8,916 bases of DNA from an uncultured Cellvibrio sp. (GTDB lineage Bacteria > Pseudomonadota > Gammaproteobacteria > Pseudomonadales > Cellvibrionaceae). The stretch is from the NCBI GenBank assembly GCA_946482345.1, contig CAMLRJ010000108.1, positions 1 to 8,916 on the forward strand, written 5' to 3'. The translations under genes were made by a program, and so were the position numbers. Within the stretch, counting starts at the first letter, position 1, and every line of letters starts with the position of its first letter. The notes beneath the pieces are model-generated. The model saw nothing but the letters and a program-made list of their open reading frames with translations. It had not been told where the DNA came from and searched no databases. Below, piece by piece: positions 1 to 6,679 of this stretch.

Positions 1-1401
1 GCAGTTAACATCGGGAAGCTTTACACAGGCTATATTAAGTTACCTTATTACCTGACTTCTCCAACAGGGCTTTCTTTTGGTGAATATTTGACACGTGTCT
101 GGAGACCTGATTTAACCCTTGCCGCAGCAATGAATAAGACAGTTCCAAGAGATGTTGATGCAAGTTACAACATGACTTATCGCTACCCCTTTGCTGCTAA
201 AACTGCTGATGAATCAGTTCCTCTACAAGTGACTATGCCTGAGGATTCAACTGTTTCCGGACTTTTCGGCGCGGCTACTTGCGCAGAGTATTTTGGTGCT
301 GACGGTTATCCGGTGGTGATTTATGTGCATGGTATTACCAGCGACAGATCTTCAATTATCTCACTTGGACATACTTTGGCCGCCAGATGTGTAGCGACAG
401 TGGCTATAGATTTGCCTCTACACGGTATACCGGCTTACGCTGTTGGGGCGCCTGAAAATAAGAATCCGTTAGTTAATGTGTTAAACGTTGAACGCAGCCA
501 GATTCCATTTGCCGACCTCTATGGCAATAATGCTCCTCATGAAAGACATTTTAATGTAGCAGGCGCAGGTGGTGCACCGGCAGTAATGAATTTTAATAAC
601 CCCACCGCTAACGATGGTTCAGGTGCACAATTCGTCAATTTGGCTTATTTCGCCAACACCCGTGATAACCTTCGTCAGAGCGTTGTGGATTTGCTCAATC
701 TCAATGCCAGCTTGTCTAATCTGGATGCTGCTTTGAAAACTTTCCGTTCAGTGGGAATTAACCGATCCAGAGTTTATGTGGTGGGTATGTCATTAGGAGG
801 GATTGTCAGTACCAACTTTGTGACAGCTAATCAGTTAGCGTTGGCAGCCGAAGCTCAGTTCGGTATAAGTTCCAGACTCAATCCAGTTAGAGGCATGATT
901 ATGTCAGCTTCAGGTACGCAGGTATCGCAGATCATGCTGAATTCCCCCAGATTTGCTCCCACTATCAAGGCTGGCTTGGCCGCTGCAGGTGTGAATGAAG
1001 GCACATCCAACTACGAGCGCTTTGTTTATGCCATTCAAACAATGGTGGATAGCGGTGATCCGGTGAATTTTTCGCAAACATTGGGTAATTTGTCTGTGCC
1101 TTTGCTCTTGCAACAAATTAACAATGATCAAGTGATCCCCAATAGCGTCGCCGGTGTACCTATGACTGGTAATGAAGCTATGGCTCGCTTGTTGGGATTG
1201 ACTCAAATTGGGTTGGGTAGTACAGATTTGGGTAAGGGCCATGTGAAGATGAATGCGGGCGTACACTCATCTCTGTTGAGTCCCGATGCCAGTGCTCCAT
1301 TGGTGACAGCTGAACTTCAGGCGCAAGTCGTCAGTTTTGTTGTGTATGACAGTAACGTAGGTGTTGGTAGCCGGGCACCGGAAAATGTTGTAGCCCCCTA
1401 G
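1..1401 (+). CDS. Pla-1/cef (VolA-like) family extracellular lipase, 3' part
   Basis: This is the C-terminal 466 codons of an alpha/beta-hydrolase. The frame is open from base 1, so the true start lies outside the window; the TTG at 88 is only an internal codon. Visible features are an oxyanion-type strand-HG motif (YVHGITSD, His at codon 110), a nucleophile elbow GMSLGG with Ser at 790-792 (codon 264), a likely catalytic Asp in NNDQVIP at 1126-1128 and a likely catalytic His in AGVHSSLL at 1264-1266. The order Ser-Asp-His and the long spacing fit the Pla-1/cef lipases, a family that includes the surface lysophospholipase VolA of Vibrio. By family, it would hydrolyse (lyso)phospholipids or other acyl esters outside the cell or on the outer membrane. 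The signal peptide or lipobox cannot be seen here. It ends with TAG just before a strong terminator. The hydrolase fold is secure; the substrate is inferred. Confidence 0.85.
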   Translation, partial: AVNIGKLYTGYIKLPYYLTSPTGLSFGEYLTRVWRPDLTLAAAMNKTVPRDVDASYNMTYRYPFAAKTADESVPLQVTMPEDSTVSGLFGAATCAEYFGADGYPVVIYVHGITSDRSSIISLGHTLAARCVATVAIDLPLHGIPAYAVGAPENKNPLVNVLNVERSQIPFADLYGNNAPHERHFNVAGAGGAPAVMNFNNPTANDGSGAQFVNLAYFANTRDNLRQSVVDLLNLNASLSNLDAALKTFRSVGINRSRVYVVGMSLGGIVSTNFVTANQLALAAEAQFGISSRLNPVRGMIMSASGTQVSQIMLNSPRFAPTIKAGLAAAGVNEGTSNYERFVYAIQTMVDSGDPVNFSQTLGNLSVPLLLQQINNDQVIPNSVAGVPMTGNEAMARLLGLTQIGLGSTDLGKGHVKMNAGVHSSLLSPDASAPLVTAELQAQVVSFVVYDSNVGVGSRAPENVVAP

Positions 1402-1425
1402 TCTGTGATCGACATTTTCTTGAAG

Positions 1426-1458
1426 CAATAACCCCGGTTCTGCCGGGGTTATTGTTTT
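1426..1458 (+). terminator. Intrinsic terminator of the lipase gene
   Basis: A perfect 12-bp stem (left arm 1426-1437, right arm 1443-1454, loop TTCTG) with a central CCCCGG/CCGGGG block is followed by TTTT. It begins 25 bases after the lipase stop codon and insulates the next gene. The arms are symmetric and A-rich upstream, but the neighbouring gene also reads rightward, so its main role is to end the lipase transcript. Confidence 0.92.
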
Positions 1459-1553
1459 CGGGTTGCCCATTAAAAATATTCTTTAATCTGGCAGATAATG
1501 CTTGGATACTTTTTGATATGATCCTCTAACTTTTTGTTGAATGTGATATTTTT

Positions 1554-2474
1554 ATGACACCACGTAATTATCTTTATCTTTTAAAAAAATATGATGAGTA
1601 CAAATTACAAATAGAACGTTTGTTGGAATCGATTATCACGGCATTGGCACCCAATCGATTGGAAACATCCAATCAGATGTTGAACGAATTGGTTGAAAAG
1701 TTACACAAATCCTATCCTTTTGTTGAATTAATTTATTGTTTAAATGCACAAGGGTTGCAAATAACCGAATCGGCTGCCGCTCCCAAAATAGCGGATTCAA
1801 AACGCCGCGAACCCGGCATGAATTCTGATCGATCCAATCGTGTTTATTACACTCAGGCAAATGAAAATCAGGGTGTGACCACGGTAACCCAGCCTTATTT
1901 ATCCAGTGCCACGCATCAATTGGCTATTTCAGCGGTGCAGCGTTTTATTGGAGCTAACAATGAAACGCGTTATCTGGTCATTAATTTTAATTTGGAAAAA
2001 TTAATTACATTTTTAAATGGCGATAGTTTGCGCCGTGTAGTACATCCATTTTTCCAGGTGATTTATGGTGTAATTGGCTTCATGTTGGTTATTGTTTCTG
2101 CGCTGTTATTATATTCAGCCGGTCAATCGCTTTATGAAATGATTCACGAACACACCAACACCGCAACCCAGGCGTTTCAGTCTGTTATTTTGGTGACATT
2201 GGGCTTGGCAATTTTCGATTTGGGAAAAACCATTCTCGAAGAAGAAGTGTTATTGCACAAAGATATTCATCACTCAGGTTCAACCCGCCGCACCATCAGT
2301 CGATTTATGTCGGCAATTGTGATTGCAGTTTCCATCGAATCTTTGTTGCTTATGTTTAAATCATTGTTAGGTGATGCGACACATTTGCAAAATGCAGTCT
2401 GGATGTTGATTGCTGCGGTTGCATTGTTGGTGGGATTGGGTGCTTATTTGAAATTGACGAGTGAGAAGAAGTAA
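1554..2474 (+). CDS. PDC/Cache-like sensor domain protein with four C-terminal membrane segments
   Basis: 306 residues. Residues 1-50 look helical and charged. Residues 55-150 resemble a PDC/Cache sensor: DRSNRVYY at 92-99, then QPYLSS at 113-118 and a following strand LAISAVQRF, which recalls the 'DRS-R-YF ... PYIS' pattern of these ligand-binding domains. Four hydrophobic segments follow at about 166-189, 208-228, 250-270 and 279-301. Segment 2 runs into the charged stretch FDLGKTILEEEVLLHKDIHH (221-240), rich in Glu and His. No kinase, GGDEF, EAL or methyl-accepting domain is present. There is no signal peptide or membrane segment before the sensor, unlike usual periplasmic PDC receptors, so the sensor may sit in the cytoplasm (inference). 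The ATG at 1554 has no clear Shine-Dalgarno, and I found no convincing promoter between the lipase terminator and this start. It appears to be a single-gene unit. I do not assign a function. Confidence 0.75.
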   Translation: MTPRNYLYLLKKYDEYKLQIERLLESIITALAPNRLETSNQMLNELVEKLHKSYPFVELIYCLNAQGLQITESAAAPKIADSKRREPGMNSDRSNRVYYTQANENQGVTTVTQPYLSSATHQLAISAVQRFIGANNETRYLVINFNLEKLITFLNGDSLRRVVHPFFQVIYGVIGFMLVIVSALLLYSAGQSLYEMIHEHTNTATQAFQSVILVTLGLAIFDLGKTILEEEVLLHKDIHHSGSTRRTISRFMSAIVIAVSIESLLLMFKSLLGDATHLQNAVWMLIAAVALLVGLGAYLKLTSEKK

Positions 2475-2695
2475 ACCTTACCCCCTCCTAACCTCCCCCT
2501 TGGCAGGGGGAGGGACTTACTCCCTGATTAAATTAAAAAGGGAGTCGTTCCCCACTTTGAAAAAGGGGGGTTAGGGGGGATTTGAAATCTAAGAAAATTT
2601 AACCATTTTTAAATCCCTCCCAACCTCCCTTTTTCAAAGGGAGGGAGCTAGTTCCTCCCCCTTGCCAAGGGGGAGGTTAGGAGGGTGCAAGGTTT
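2473..2695. repeat. Nested palindromic intergenic repeat A
   Basis: This fills most of the 315-base gap between the sensor gene and radA. The outer arms, about 2473-2513 and 2654-2695, are imperfect inverted copies; the pairing continues outward to AAACCTT/AAGGTTT and overlaps the last two bases of the upstream stop codon. Each arm folds by itself: the right one has a perfect 10-bp stem (2654-2663 with 2667-2676, loop GCC), the left an 8-bp stem. Between them lies a second palindrome (2550-2583 with 2611-2645) whose arms carry CTTTGAAAAAGGG or its complement. A further short hairpin uses ACTCCC (2519-2524) and GGGAGT (2540-2545). There is no open frame and no T-run after the stems, so it is not a typical terminator. 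Repeats B and C are relatives. Confidence 0.88.
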
Positions 2696-2718
2696 GAAGG
2701 GAATAATTGAAAAACAAA

Positions 2719-2753
2719 CCCCACCCTAACCCTCCCCTTCGTAAGGGGAGGGG
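2719..2753. repeat. Single-hairpin relative of the intergenic repeats
   Basis: An ACCCCACCCTAACC side tail is followed by a perfect 10-bp hairpin (2730-2739 with 2743-2752, loop CGT). The same tail-plus-hairpin plan is found in each arm of repeats A, B and C. It ends about 37 bases before radA and so would lie in the radA leader if transcription starts upstream. No T-run follows it. Confidence 0.75.
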
Positions 2754-2789
2754 ACAGATTGTGAAAATAATTCCAGGAAAAATAATTTA

Positions 2790-4160
2790 ATGTCCACCAA
2801 AACCAAACAAGCCTTCGTGTGCAATCAATGCGGTGCTGAATATAAAAAATGGCAAGGCCAATGCACAGAGTGTAATGAATGGAATTCAATTACTGAAATT
2901 CGTATTAGCAATGCTCCTGCTGCACGCACGGCAAAATTTGATGGTTATGCAGGCGCTGCATCGGGAAACAAAGTGCAAACTTTGGCGGAAGTTGCGGTGG
3001 CAGATGTACCACGTGTAAGCAGTGGTGCCGGGGAGTTGGATCGGGTGTTGGGTGGTGGATTTGTGCCGGGTTCAGTGACATTAATTGGTGGTAATCCCGG
3101 TGCAGGTAAATCAACGCTTTTATTGCAAACACTGTGTCATCTCGCAAAAAACATGACGGCACTTTATGTCACGGGTGAAGAATCATTACAGCAAGTTGCC
3201 ATGCGTGCGCAGCGTTTGGGTTTACCGACAGATAAATTACAAATGCTCAGTGAAACCAGTGTGGAATCCATTTGCGAAACCGCACAAAGTTTATCGCCAA
3301 AAGTCATGGTGATAGATTCCATTCAAGTCATGCATATGGATGATATTCAGTCTGCGCCGGGTTCTGTTTCACAAGTGCGTGAGAGTGCAGCGTATTTAAC
3401 ACGATTTGCAAAACAAACCGGAACGGTTTTAATTTTAGTTGGACATGTCACCAAAGACGGCACGCTCGCAGGCCCGAAAGTGTTGGAACATATGATCGAT
3501 TGCTCGATTTTATTGGAAGGCGATAACGACTCACGTTTTCGTACCTTACGTGGCAATAAAAATCGTTTTGGTGCAGTGAATGAATTAGGTGTGTTTGCCA
3601 TGACAGAGCAGGGCATGCGCGAAGTGAATAATCCTTCTGCCATTTTTTTACAGCGCGCCGAAGAAATTTCTTCCGGTTCTGTGGTGATGGTGATCTGGGA
3701 AGGAACGCGCCCATTATTAATTGAAATACAAGCCTTGGTTGATGACAGTCATTTGGGAAATCCGCGTCGTGTCGCGGTTGGTATGGATCAAAATCGCCTT
3801 TCCATGTTGCTGGCTGTTTTACACCGGCATGGTGGAATCATGGTGGGGGATCAGGATGTATTTGTGAATGTGGTTGGCGGTGTAAAGATTTTGGAAACCA
3901 GTGTGGATCTGGCGGTATTGCTGGCAATAGTGTCCAGTTTTCGCGACAAAATTTTACCTGAAGATTTAATTGTATTTGGTGAAGTAGGGTTGGCAGGAGA
4001 AATCCGTCCTGTTCCCAGTGGTCAGGAGCGTTTGCGTGAAGCGATTAAACACGGATTTAAAAAAGCGATCATTCCATTTGCCAATGCGCCGCGAGAAAAA
4101 TACCCGGGTATTGAAGTCATGGCCGTAAAAAATCTTCAGGAAGCTTTGAATGCAATTTAG
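2790..4160 (+). CDS. radA: DNA repair protein RadA
   Basis: 456 residues, close to the roughly 460 of E. coli RadA (Sms) and readable along its whole length. Domains in order: a Cys4 zinc finger (C11, C14, C25, C28); a RecA-like ATPase core with Walker A GNPGAGKST at 101-109 (Lys107) and Walker B VMVIDS with Asp176; the RadA signature KNRFG at 257-261; and a C-terminal Lon-protease-like domain from about residue 285 to the end. By family it is a cytoplasmic ATPase that drives branch migration during recombination and processes recombination intermediates. The ATG at 2790 is preceded by AGGA at 2775-2778. It converges on the PilZ pair with only 28 bases between stop codons. All key residues are present and I see no damage. 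Confidence 0.98.
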   Translation: MSTKTKQAFVCNQCGAEYKKWQGQCTECNEWNSITEIRISNAPAARTAKFDGYAGAASGNKVQTLAEVAVADVPRVSSGAGELDRVLGGGFVPGSVTLIGGNPGAGKSTLLLQTLCHLAKNMTALYVTGEESLQQVAMRAQRLGLPTDKLQMLSETSVESICETAQSLSPKVMVIDSIQVMHMDDIQSAPGSVSQVRESAAYLTRFAKQTGTVLILVGHVTKDGTLAGPKVLEHMIDCSILLEGDNDSRFRTLRGNKNRFGAVNELGVFAMTEQGMREVNNPSAIFLQRAEEISSGSVVMVIWEGTRPLLIEIQALVDDSHLGNPRRVAVGMDQNRLSMLLAVLHRHGGIMVGDQDVFVNVVGGVKILETSVDLAVLLAIVSSFRDKILPEDLIVFGEVGLAGEIRPVPSGQERLREAIKHGFKKAIIPFANAPREKYPGIEVMAVKNLQEALNAI

Positions 4161-4165
4161 CAATT

Positions 4166-4197
4166 GAAAAATAAAATTGTTCGATTTTTTATTTTTC
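4166..4197. terminator. AT-rich bidirectional terminator between radA and the PilZ genes
   Basis: An 11-bp stem made almost only of A and T (4166-4176 with 4187-4197, loop of 10) lies between the convergent genes. The T-rich right arm would serve as the U-tract for radA and the A-rich left arm for the minus-strand operon. It overlaps the stop codon of the minus-strand PilZ gene (4189-4191). With so little GC it is probably weak. Confidence 0.5.
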
Positions 4198-4545
4198 CAG
4201 ACTTTCAAAATAATCCAGTAAATTCTGCAAGCCTTGTGATTCGAGATGGTTATTGGAGGTTATGGATAAACCAATAATATGTTCGCGAATATGCACCACA
4301 GTTCCGCGAAGCTGTAATGATTTGAATTTTTCGTTGGCAATATCTTCCAGTTCGATAGTCAAAAATAATTCATCGCCTGGCCGCAACAAATGTTCATCCA
4401 AAACAGCAAAGCGCGCGCCGGTTGCTGAAATATCCAACAAGTGTGCAGCCCAGCTGACGTGCGACATCTGTAATGCAGCATAAGCCCGTACCGGGTAGCG
4501 TTTGGCATTGCGCCTTTCTTCATTATTCAGTGAAAGTTTATTCAC
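4189..4545 (-). CDS. Single-domain PilZ protein (second gene of pair)
   Basis: 118 residues, essentially one PilZ domain. Both c-di-GMP-binding motifs are visible: RxxxR as R12-N-A-K-R16 and the D/N-x-S-x-x-G motif as D38-I-S-A-T-G43, followed by beta-barrel strands up to IIGLSI. By family it would bind cyclic di-GMP in the cytoplasm and pass the signal to an unknown partner, for example in motility, adhesion or exopolysaccharide control. The start is GTG at 4545-4543, overlapping the TGA of the upstream PilZ gene by 4 bases (GTGA), so translation of the two is probably coupled. No partner domain is fused to it. The family call is strong; the output pathway is unknown. Confidence 0.9.
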   Translation of the reverse strand: MNKLSLNNEERRNAKRYPVRAYAALQMSHVSWAAHLLDISATGARFAVLDEHLLRPGDELFLTIELEDIANEKFKSLQLRGTVVHIREHIIGLSITSNNHLESQGLQNLLDYFESLEK

Positions 4546-4928
4546 AGATCATTCACCAATTCTGAAAGTTCTCTTTCCGCTGCATTGGCATCGCCCATAT
4601 TTAATTCAATCAGGCGACGTAAATGTCCGATGCTATCAATATCAATAGATTCGCAAGACAGCCCCAATTGGTTGTGATGCTGATGAGCCACCATTACTGA
4701 CATTGCGATAGTGGTACTGTCGTTTAAAATAACCTTTACCAATATAGGTTCACGGTGATTAATGGATTCAGGTAATCTTTGTTGAAGCAACAATCCTTTC
4801 AAGGATATGTCCAGCAAACTTGCTCTCCAGTGATAATCGCCTTGTGCCAATTCTACTTGTGCATCGAATAAAATCCGACTGAATCGGCGACGTTCAGGAG
4901 TTTGATTTTTAGATGAAAATTCGGTCAT
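4542..4928 (-). CDS. PilZ-domain c-di-GMP-binding protein, PA4608 type
   Basis: With the ATG at 4928-4926 this is a 128-residue protein, matching the 125 residues of Pseudomonas PA4608 as I recall it. Numbered from that start, RxxxR is R14-R-F-S-R18 and D-x-S-x-x-G is D40-I-S-L-K-G45. The family tail IDIDSIGHLRRLIELNMGD, followed by ERELSEL, is well preserved. I prefer this start because the domain begins about 12 residues later and GAG lies 6 bases upstream; the frame also runs to an ATG at 5000 and a TTG at 5036, but that extension is unlike the family and overlaps the promoter of the divergent fructokinase gene. It is the first gene of a two-PilZ operon and faces radA, echoing the radA-PA4608 neighbourhood of Pseudomonas. 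Expected role: monomeric cytoplasmic c-di-GMP receptor. Confidence 0.88.
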   Translation of the reverse strand: MTEFSSKNQTPERRRFSRILFDAQVELAQGDYHWRASLLDISLKGLLLQQRLPESINHREPILVKVILNDSTTIAMSVMVAHQHHNQLGLSCESIDIDSIGHLRRLIELNMGDANAAERELSELVNDL

Positions 4929-5016
4929 AAATTGCTCATGGTCTGCACACTGCTGCTTGCTACTGAGTGTAGTTGTTTGAGGGGGTTTCGCCATTTTCAT
5001 GTGTAACTTTTTGTGT

Positions 5017-5045
5017 TTGCCTGTTGTTGGAGGCAAATCTATAAT
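5017..5045 (+). promoter_or_regulatory. Sigma-70-type promoter of the fructokinase gene
   Basis: TTGCCT (5017-5022), a 17-base spacer and a perfect TATAAT (5040-5045). The predicted start near 5052 gives a leader of about 43 bases, which opens with a small hairpin TGCGG-ATAA-CCGCA (5059-5072) and contains AAGGG at 5084-5088 as ribosome binding site, 6 bases before the ATG. Confidence 0.7.
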
Positions 5046-5094
5046 CCCCGACTTTTTATGCGGATAACCGCAGCAAAACTTTCAAGGGCCAGAT

Positions 5095-6003
5095 ATGAGT
5101 GACTTGCGTATAGGTATAGATTTGGGTGGTACAAAAACGGAAGTCATACTCTTGAATGGATCAAGCGAGGAAGTATTTAGAACTCGCATTCCTACAGTCA
5201 GGAATGATTACGCGGCAACCTTGCGGGATATTGCCGGTCTTGTTAGTCAGGCCGAGCACGCCGCTGGCGCTGAAAACTTGCCAGTTGGAATAGGGATTCC
5301 CGGTACAGTTTCGCGCAAAACCGGATTTGTCAAAAATGCCAATTCAACCTGGTTAAATGGCAAACCTTTTCAAAAAGACATTTCCGATCATTTAAAACGC
5401 CAGGTGCAGGTAACAAATGATGCCAATTGTCTGGCTGTTTCAGAAGCAACTGATGGAGCGGGCAAAGGTTATGAGTTGGTATTTGCCGGCATTATCGGCA
5501 CAGGCTGTGGTGCAGGCCTGGCTTTCAGAGGCAAACCTATAGTGGGGCCTAATGGTGTTGCCGGGGAGTGGGGGCATAACCCTTTACCCTGGACACCCAT
5601 GCAAGATTTAAATGCCCGTCCTTGTTACTGTGGAAAAGCGGGATGTCAGGAAGCTTTTTTGTCCGGGACTGGATTGTGTCTGTCTTACAAATTGGCTTCA
5701 GGTCGTGACATAAAAGGAAGCGAGATAGTGGAGTTGGCCAGTGGGGGTGAATCACTCGCTATACAAATTCTTGATCAATATTATGATCAACTGGCGCGTG
5801 GATTGGCCGCTGTTATTAACATTCTGGATCCGGATGCAATTGTGCTGGGTGGTGGCGCATCCAATATTGCCGGTATATATACACAAGTTCCGCAACGATT
5901 ATCCCATTATGTATTTGGCGGTGAATGCGATACGCCCATACTTCAAGCTGTGCATGGCGATTCCAGTGGCGTGCGCGGAGCTGCCTGGTTGAATCCGCTT
6001 TAA
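5095..6003 (+). CDS. mak: ROK-family fructokinase (Mak type)
   Basis: 302 residues, the same length as E. coli Mak (YajF) and collinear with it. Visible features: phosphate-binding DLGGTKT at 9-15; sugar-contact region VKNANSTWLNG at 79-89; catalytic Asp109 in NDANC; GTGCGAG at 135-141; the ROK zinc site with His161 (GEWGHNPLP) and Cys177, Cys179 and Cys184 (CYCGKAGCQE); and a C-terminal ILDPDAIVLGGG and HGDSSGVRGAAW. By family it uses ATP to phosphorylate fructose (and, more weakly, other hexoses such as mannose or glucose) in the cytoplasm, giving fructose 6-phosphate for glycolysis. It has its own promoter and a good ribosome site and is followed after 32 bases by the DUF4442 gene, so the two are probably co-transcribed. 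Substrate preference is inferred from similarity. Confidence 0.93.
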   Translation: MSDLRIGIDLGGTKTEVILLNGSSEEVFRTRIPTVRNDYAATLRDIAGLVSQAEHAAGAENLPVGIGIPGTVSRKTGFVKNANSTWLNGKPFQKDISDHLKRQVQVTNDANCLAVSEATDGAGKGYELVFAGIIGTGCGAGLAFRGKPIVGPNGVAGEWGHNPLPWTPMQDLNARPCYCGKAGCQEAFLSGTGLCLSYKLASGRDIKGSEIVELASGGESLAIQILDQYYDQLARGLAAVINILDPDAIVLGGGASNIAGIYTQVPQRLSHYVFGGECDTPILQAVHGDSSGVRGAAWLNPL

Positions 6004-6024
6004 TCAAAAATTATCGGTGTGAAT

Positions 6025-6029
6025 GGAGG
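6025..6029 (+). promoter_or_regulatory. Strong Shine-Dalgarno that fixes a TTG start
   Basis: GGAGG, 6 bases before TTG at 6036-6038. It is the best ribosome site in the window and decides the start of the following gene, since the only upstream in-frame ATG (5925) lies inside the fructokinase gene. Confidence 0.85.
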
Positions 6030-6035
6030 CAAAAA

Positions 6036-6491
6036 TTGAAAGCAAAATATTTTAAATTTTTAGTCAATTTATGGCCGCCGTTATTTTTTTCTGGCATTAA
6101 GGTGATTCGCGTTAGCGCAGATTATCGGGAAATAGATGTGGTGTTGAAGTTGCGCTGGTACACCAAAAATTATGTAGGTGTGCAGTATGGTGGCAGCTTA
6201 TTTTCCATGACTGATCCATGGTACATGGTGATGTTAATGACGGTGATGGGAAGAAATTATTATGTATGGGATAAAACAGTCGAAATTGATTACATCAAAC
6301 CTGGTAAAACCCATGTGTATGCCAAATTTCTTCTGACGCAGGAGAAAATTGATGAAATAAAATCAAAAACTGCCAATGGGGAAAAATATCTCCCGGAATT
6401 TTTGATAGAAATTCGCGATGAAAATAATGAATTAATTGCGAGAGTGAAACGGACTTTGTATGTGAAGTTGAAGAATAAGCCCTCACCCTAA
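6036..6491 (+). CDS. DUF4442 hotdog-fold protein, probable acyl-CoA thioesterase-like
   Basis: 151 residues starting at TTG 6036. The core reads LRWYTKNYVG, then QYGGSLFSMTDPWYMVMLM, VWDKTVEIDYIKPG and GEKYLPEFLIEIRDENNELIARVKRTLYV, which is the conserved pattern of DUF4442 proteins. These have the hotdog fold related to PaaI-type thioesterases; the G-G-S-L/TDPWY stretch lies where the central helix and active site of hotdog enzymes are found. No specific substrate is known to me, so thioesterase activity is inferred. It follows the fructokinase gene by 32 bases and has no promoter of its own that I can see. Its last codons, PSP and stop, lie at the edge of repeat B, so the native C-terminus may have been replaced when the repeat arrived. 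Confidence 0.85.
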   Translation: MKAKYFKFLVNLWPPLFFSGIKVIRVSADYREIDVVLKLRWYTKNYVGVQYGGSLFSMTDPWYMVMLMTVMGRNYYVWDKTVEIDYIKPGKTHVYAKFLLTQEKIDEIKSKTANGEKYLPEFLIEIRDENNELIARVKRTLYVKLKNKPSP

Positions 6492-6679
6492 CCCTCTCCC
6501 GGAGGGAGAGGGAACATCAATTCCCTTTGAAAGGGGAATTGACTCCTCACTTTGAAAAAGGGAGGCGGGGGAGGGATTTAAAATGGTTAAATTTACTGAC
6601 ATGTTAAATCCCCCCTAACCCCCCTTTTTCAAAGTGGGGAACTATTCCCTCTCCCTCCGGGAGAGGGTTAGGGTTAGGG
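6480..6679. repeat. Nested palindromic intergenic repeat B
   Basis: The outer arms 6480-6513 and 6646-6679 are 34-base inverted repeats with one mismatch; each folds into a CCCTCTCCC/GGGAGAGGG hairpin with a 3-base loop. Inside is a second palindrome (about 6544-6575 with 6606-6640) carrying the CTTTGAAAAAGGG motif, closely matching the inner module of repeat A but inverted, plus a short hairpin at 6519-6540. It overlaps the stop codon of the DUF4442 gene and ends 26 bases before the aminotransferase ATG. A frame through its right arm stays open into the aminotransferase, but that is not a real start. No T-run follows the stems. Confidence 0.9.

Noticed and set aside
910..1470. Open frames on the minus strand opposite the lipase gene
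   Set aside because: No recognisable domains, no ribosome sites, and they lie wholly opposite or at the end of a clear conserved gene.
1402..1553. A promoter or small gene between the lipase and sensor genes
   Set aside because: Beyond the terminator I found only scattered TATGAT- or GATAAT-like strings without a matching -35 box at proper spacing, and no small frame with a ribosome site.
2565..2579. Possible G-quadruplex in the two G6 runs separated by TTA
   Set aside because: Only two long G runs are next to each other, so a stable intramolecular three-tier quadruplex cannot form here; the runs are better explained as arms of the repeat palindrome.
2473..2753. Repeats considered as a CRISPR array
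   Set aside because: The units are inverted and nested rather than direct and evenly spaced, there are no unique spacers of constant length and no cas genes nearby.
4929..5036. Longer versions of the first PilZ protein starting at TTG 5036 or ATG 5000
   Set aside because: The extra residues are low-complexity and hydrophilic, lack a ribosome site, exceed the family length and overlap the fructokinase promoter.
5925..6035. Upstream ATG for the DUF4442 gene
   Set aside because: It would overlap the end of the fructokinase gene by about 80 bases in another frame and gives non-family residues, while GGAGG plus TTG at 6036 matches the family start.
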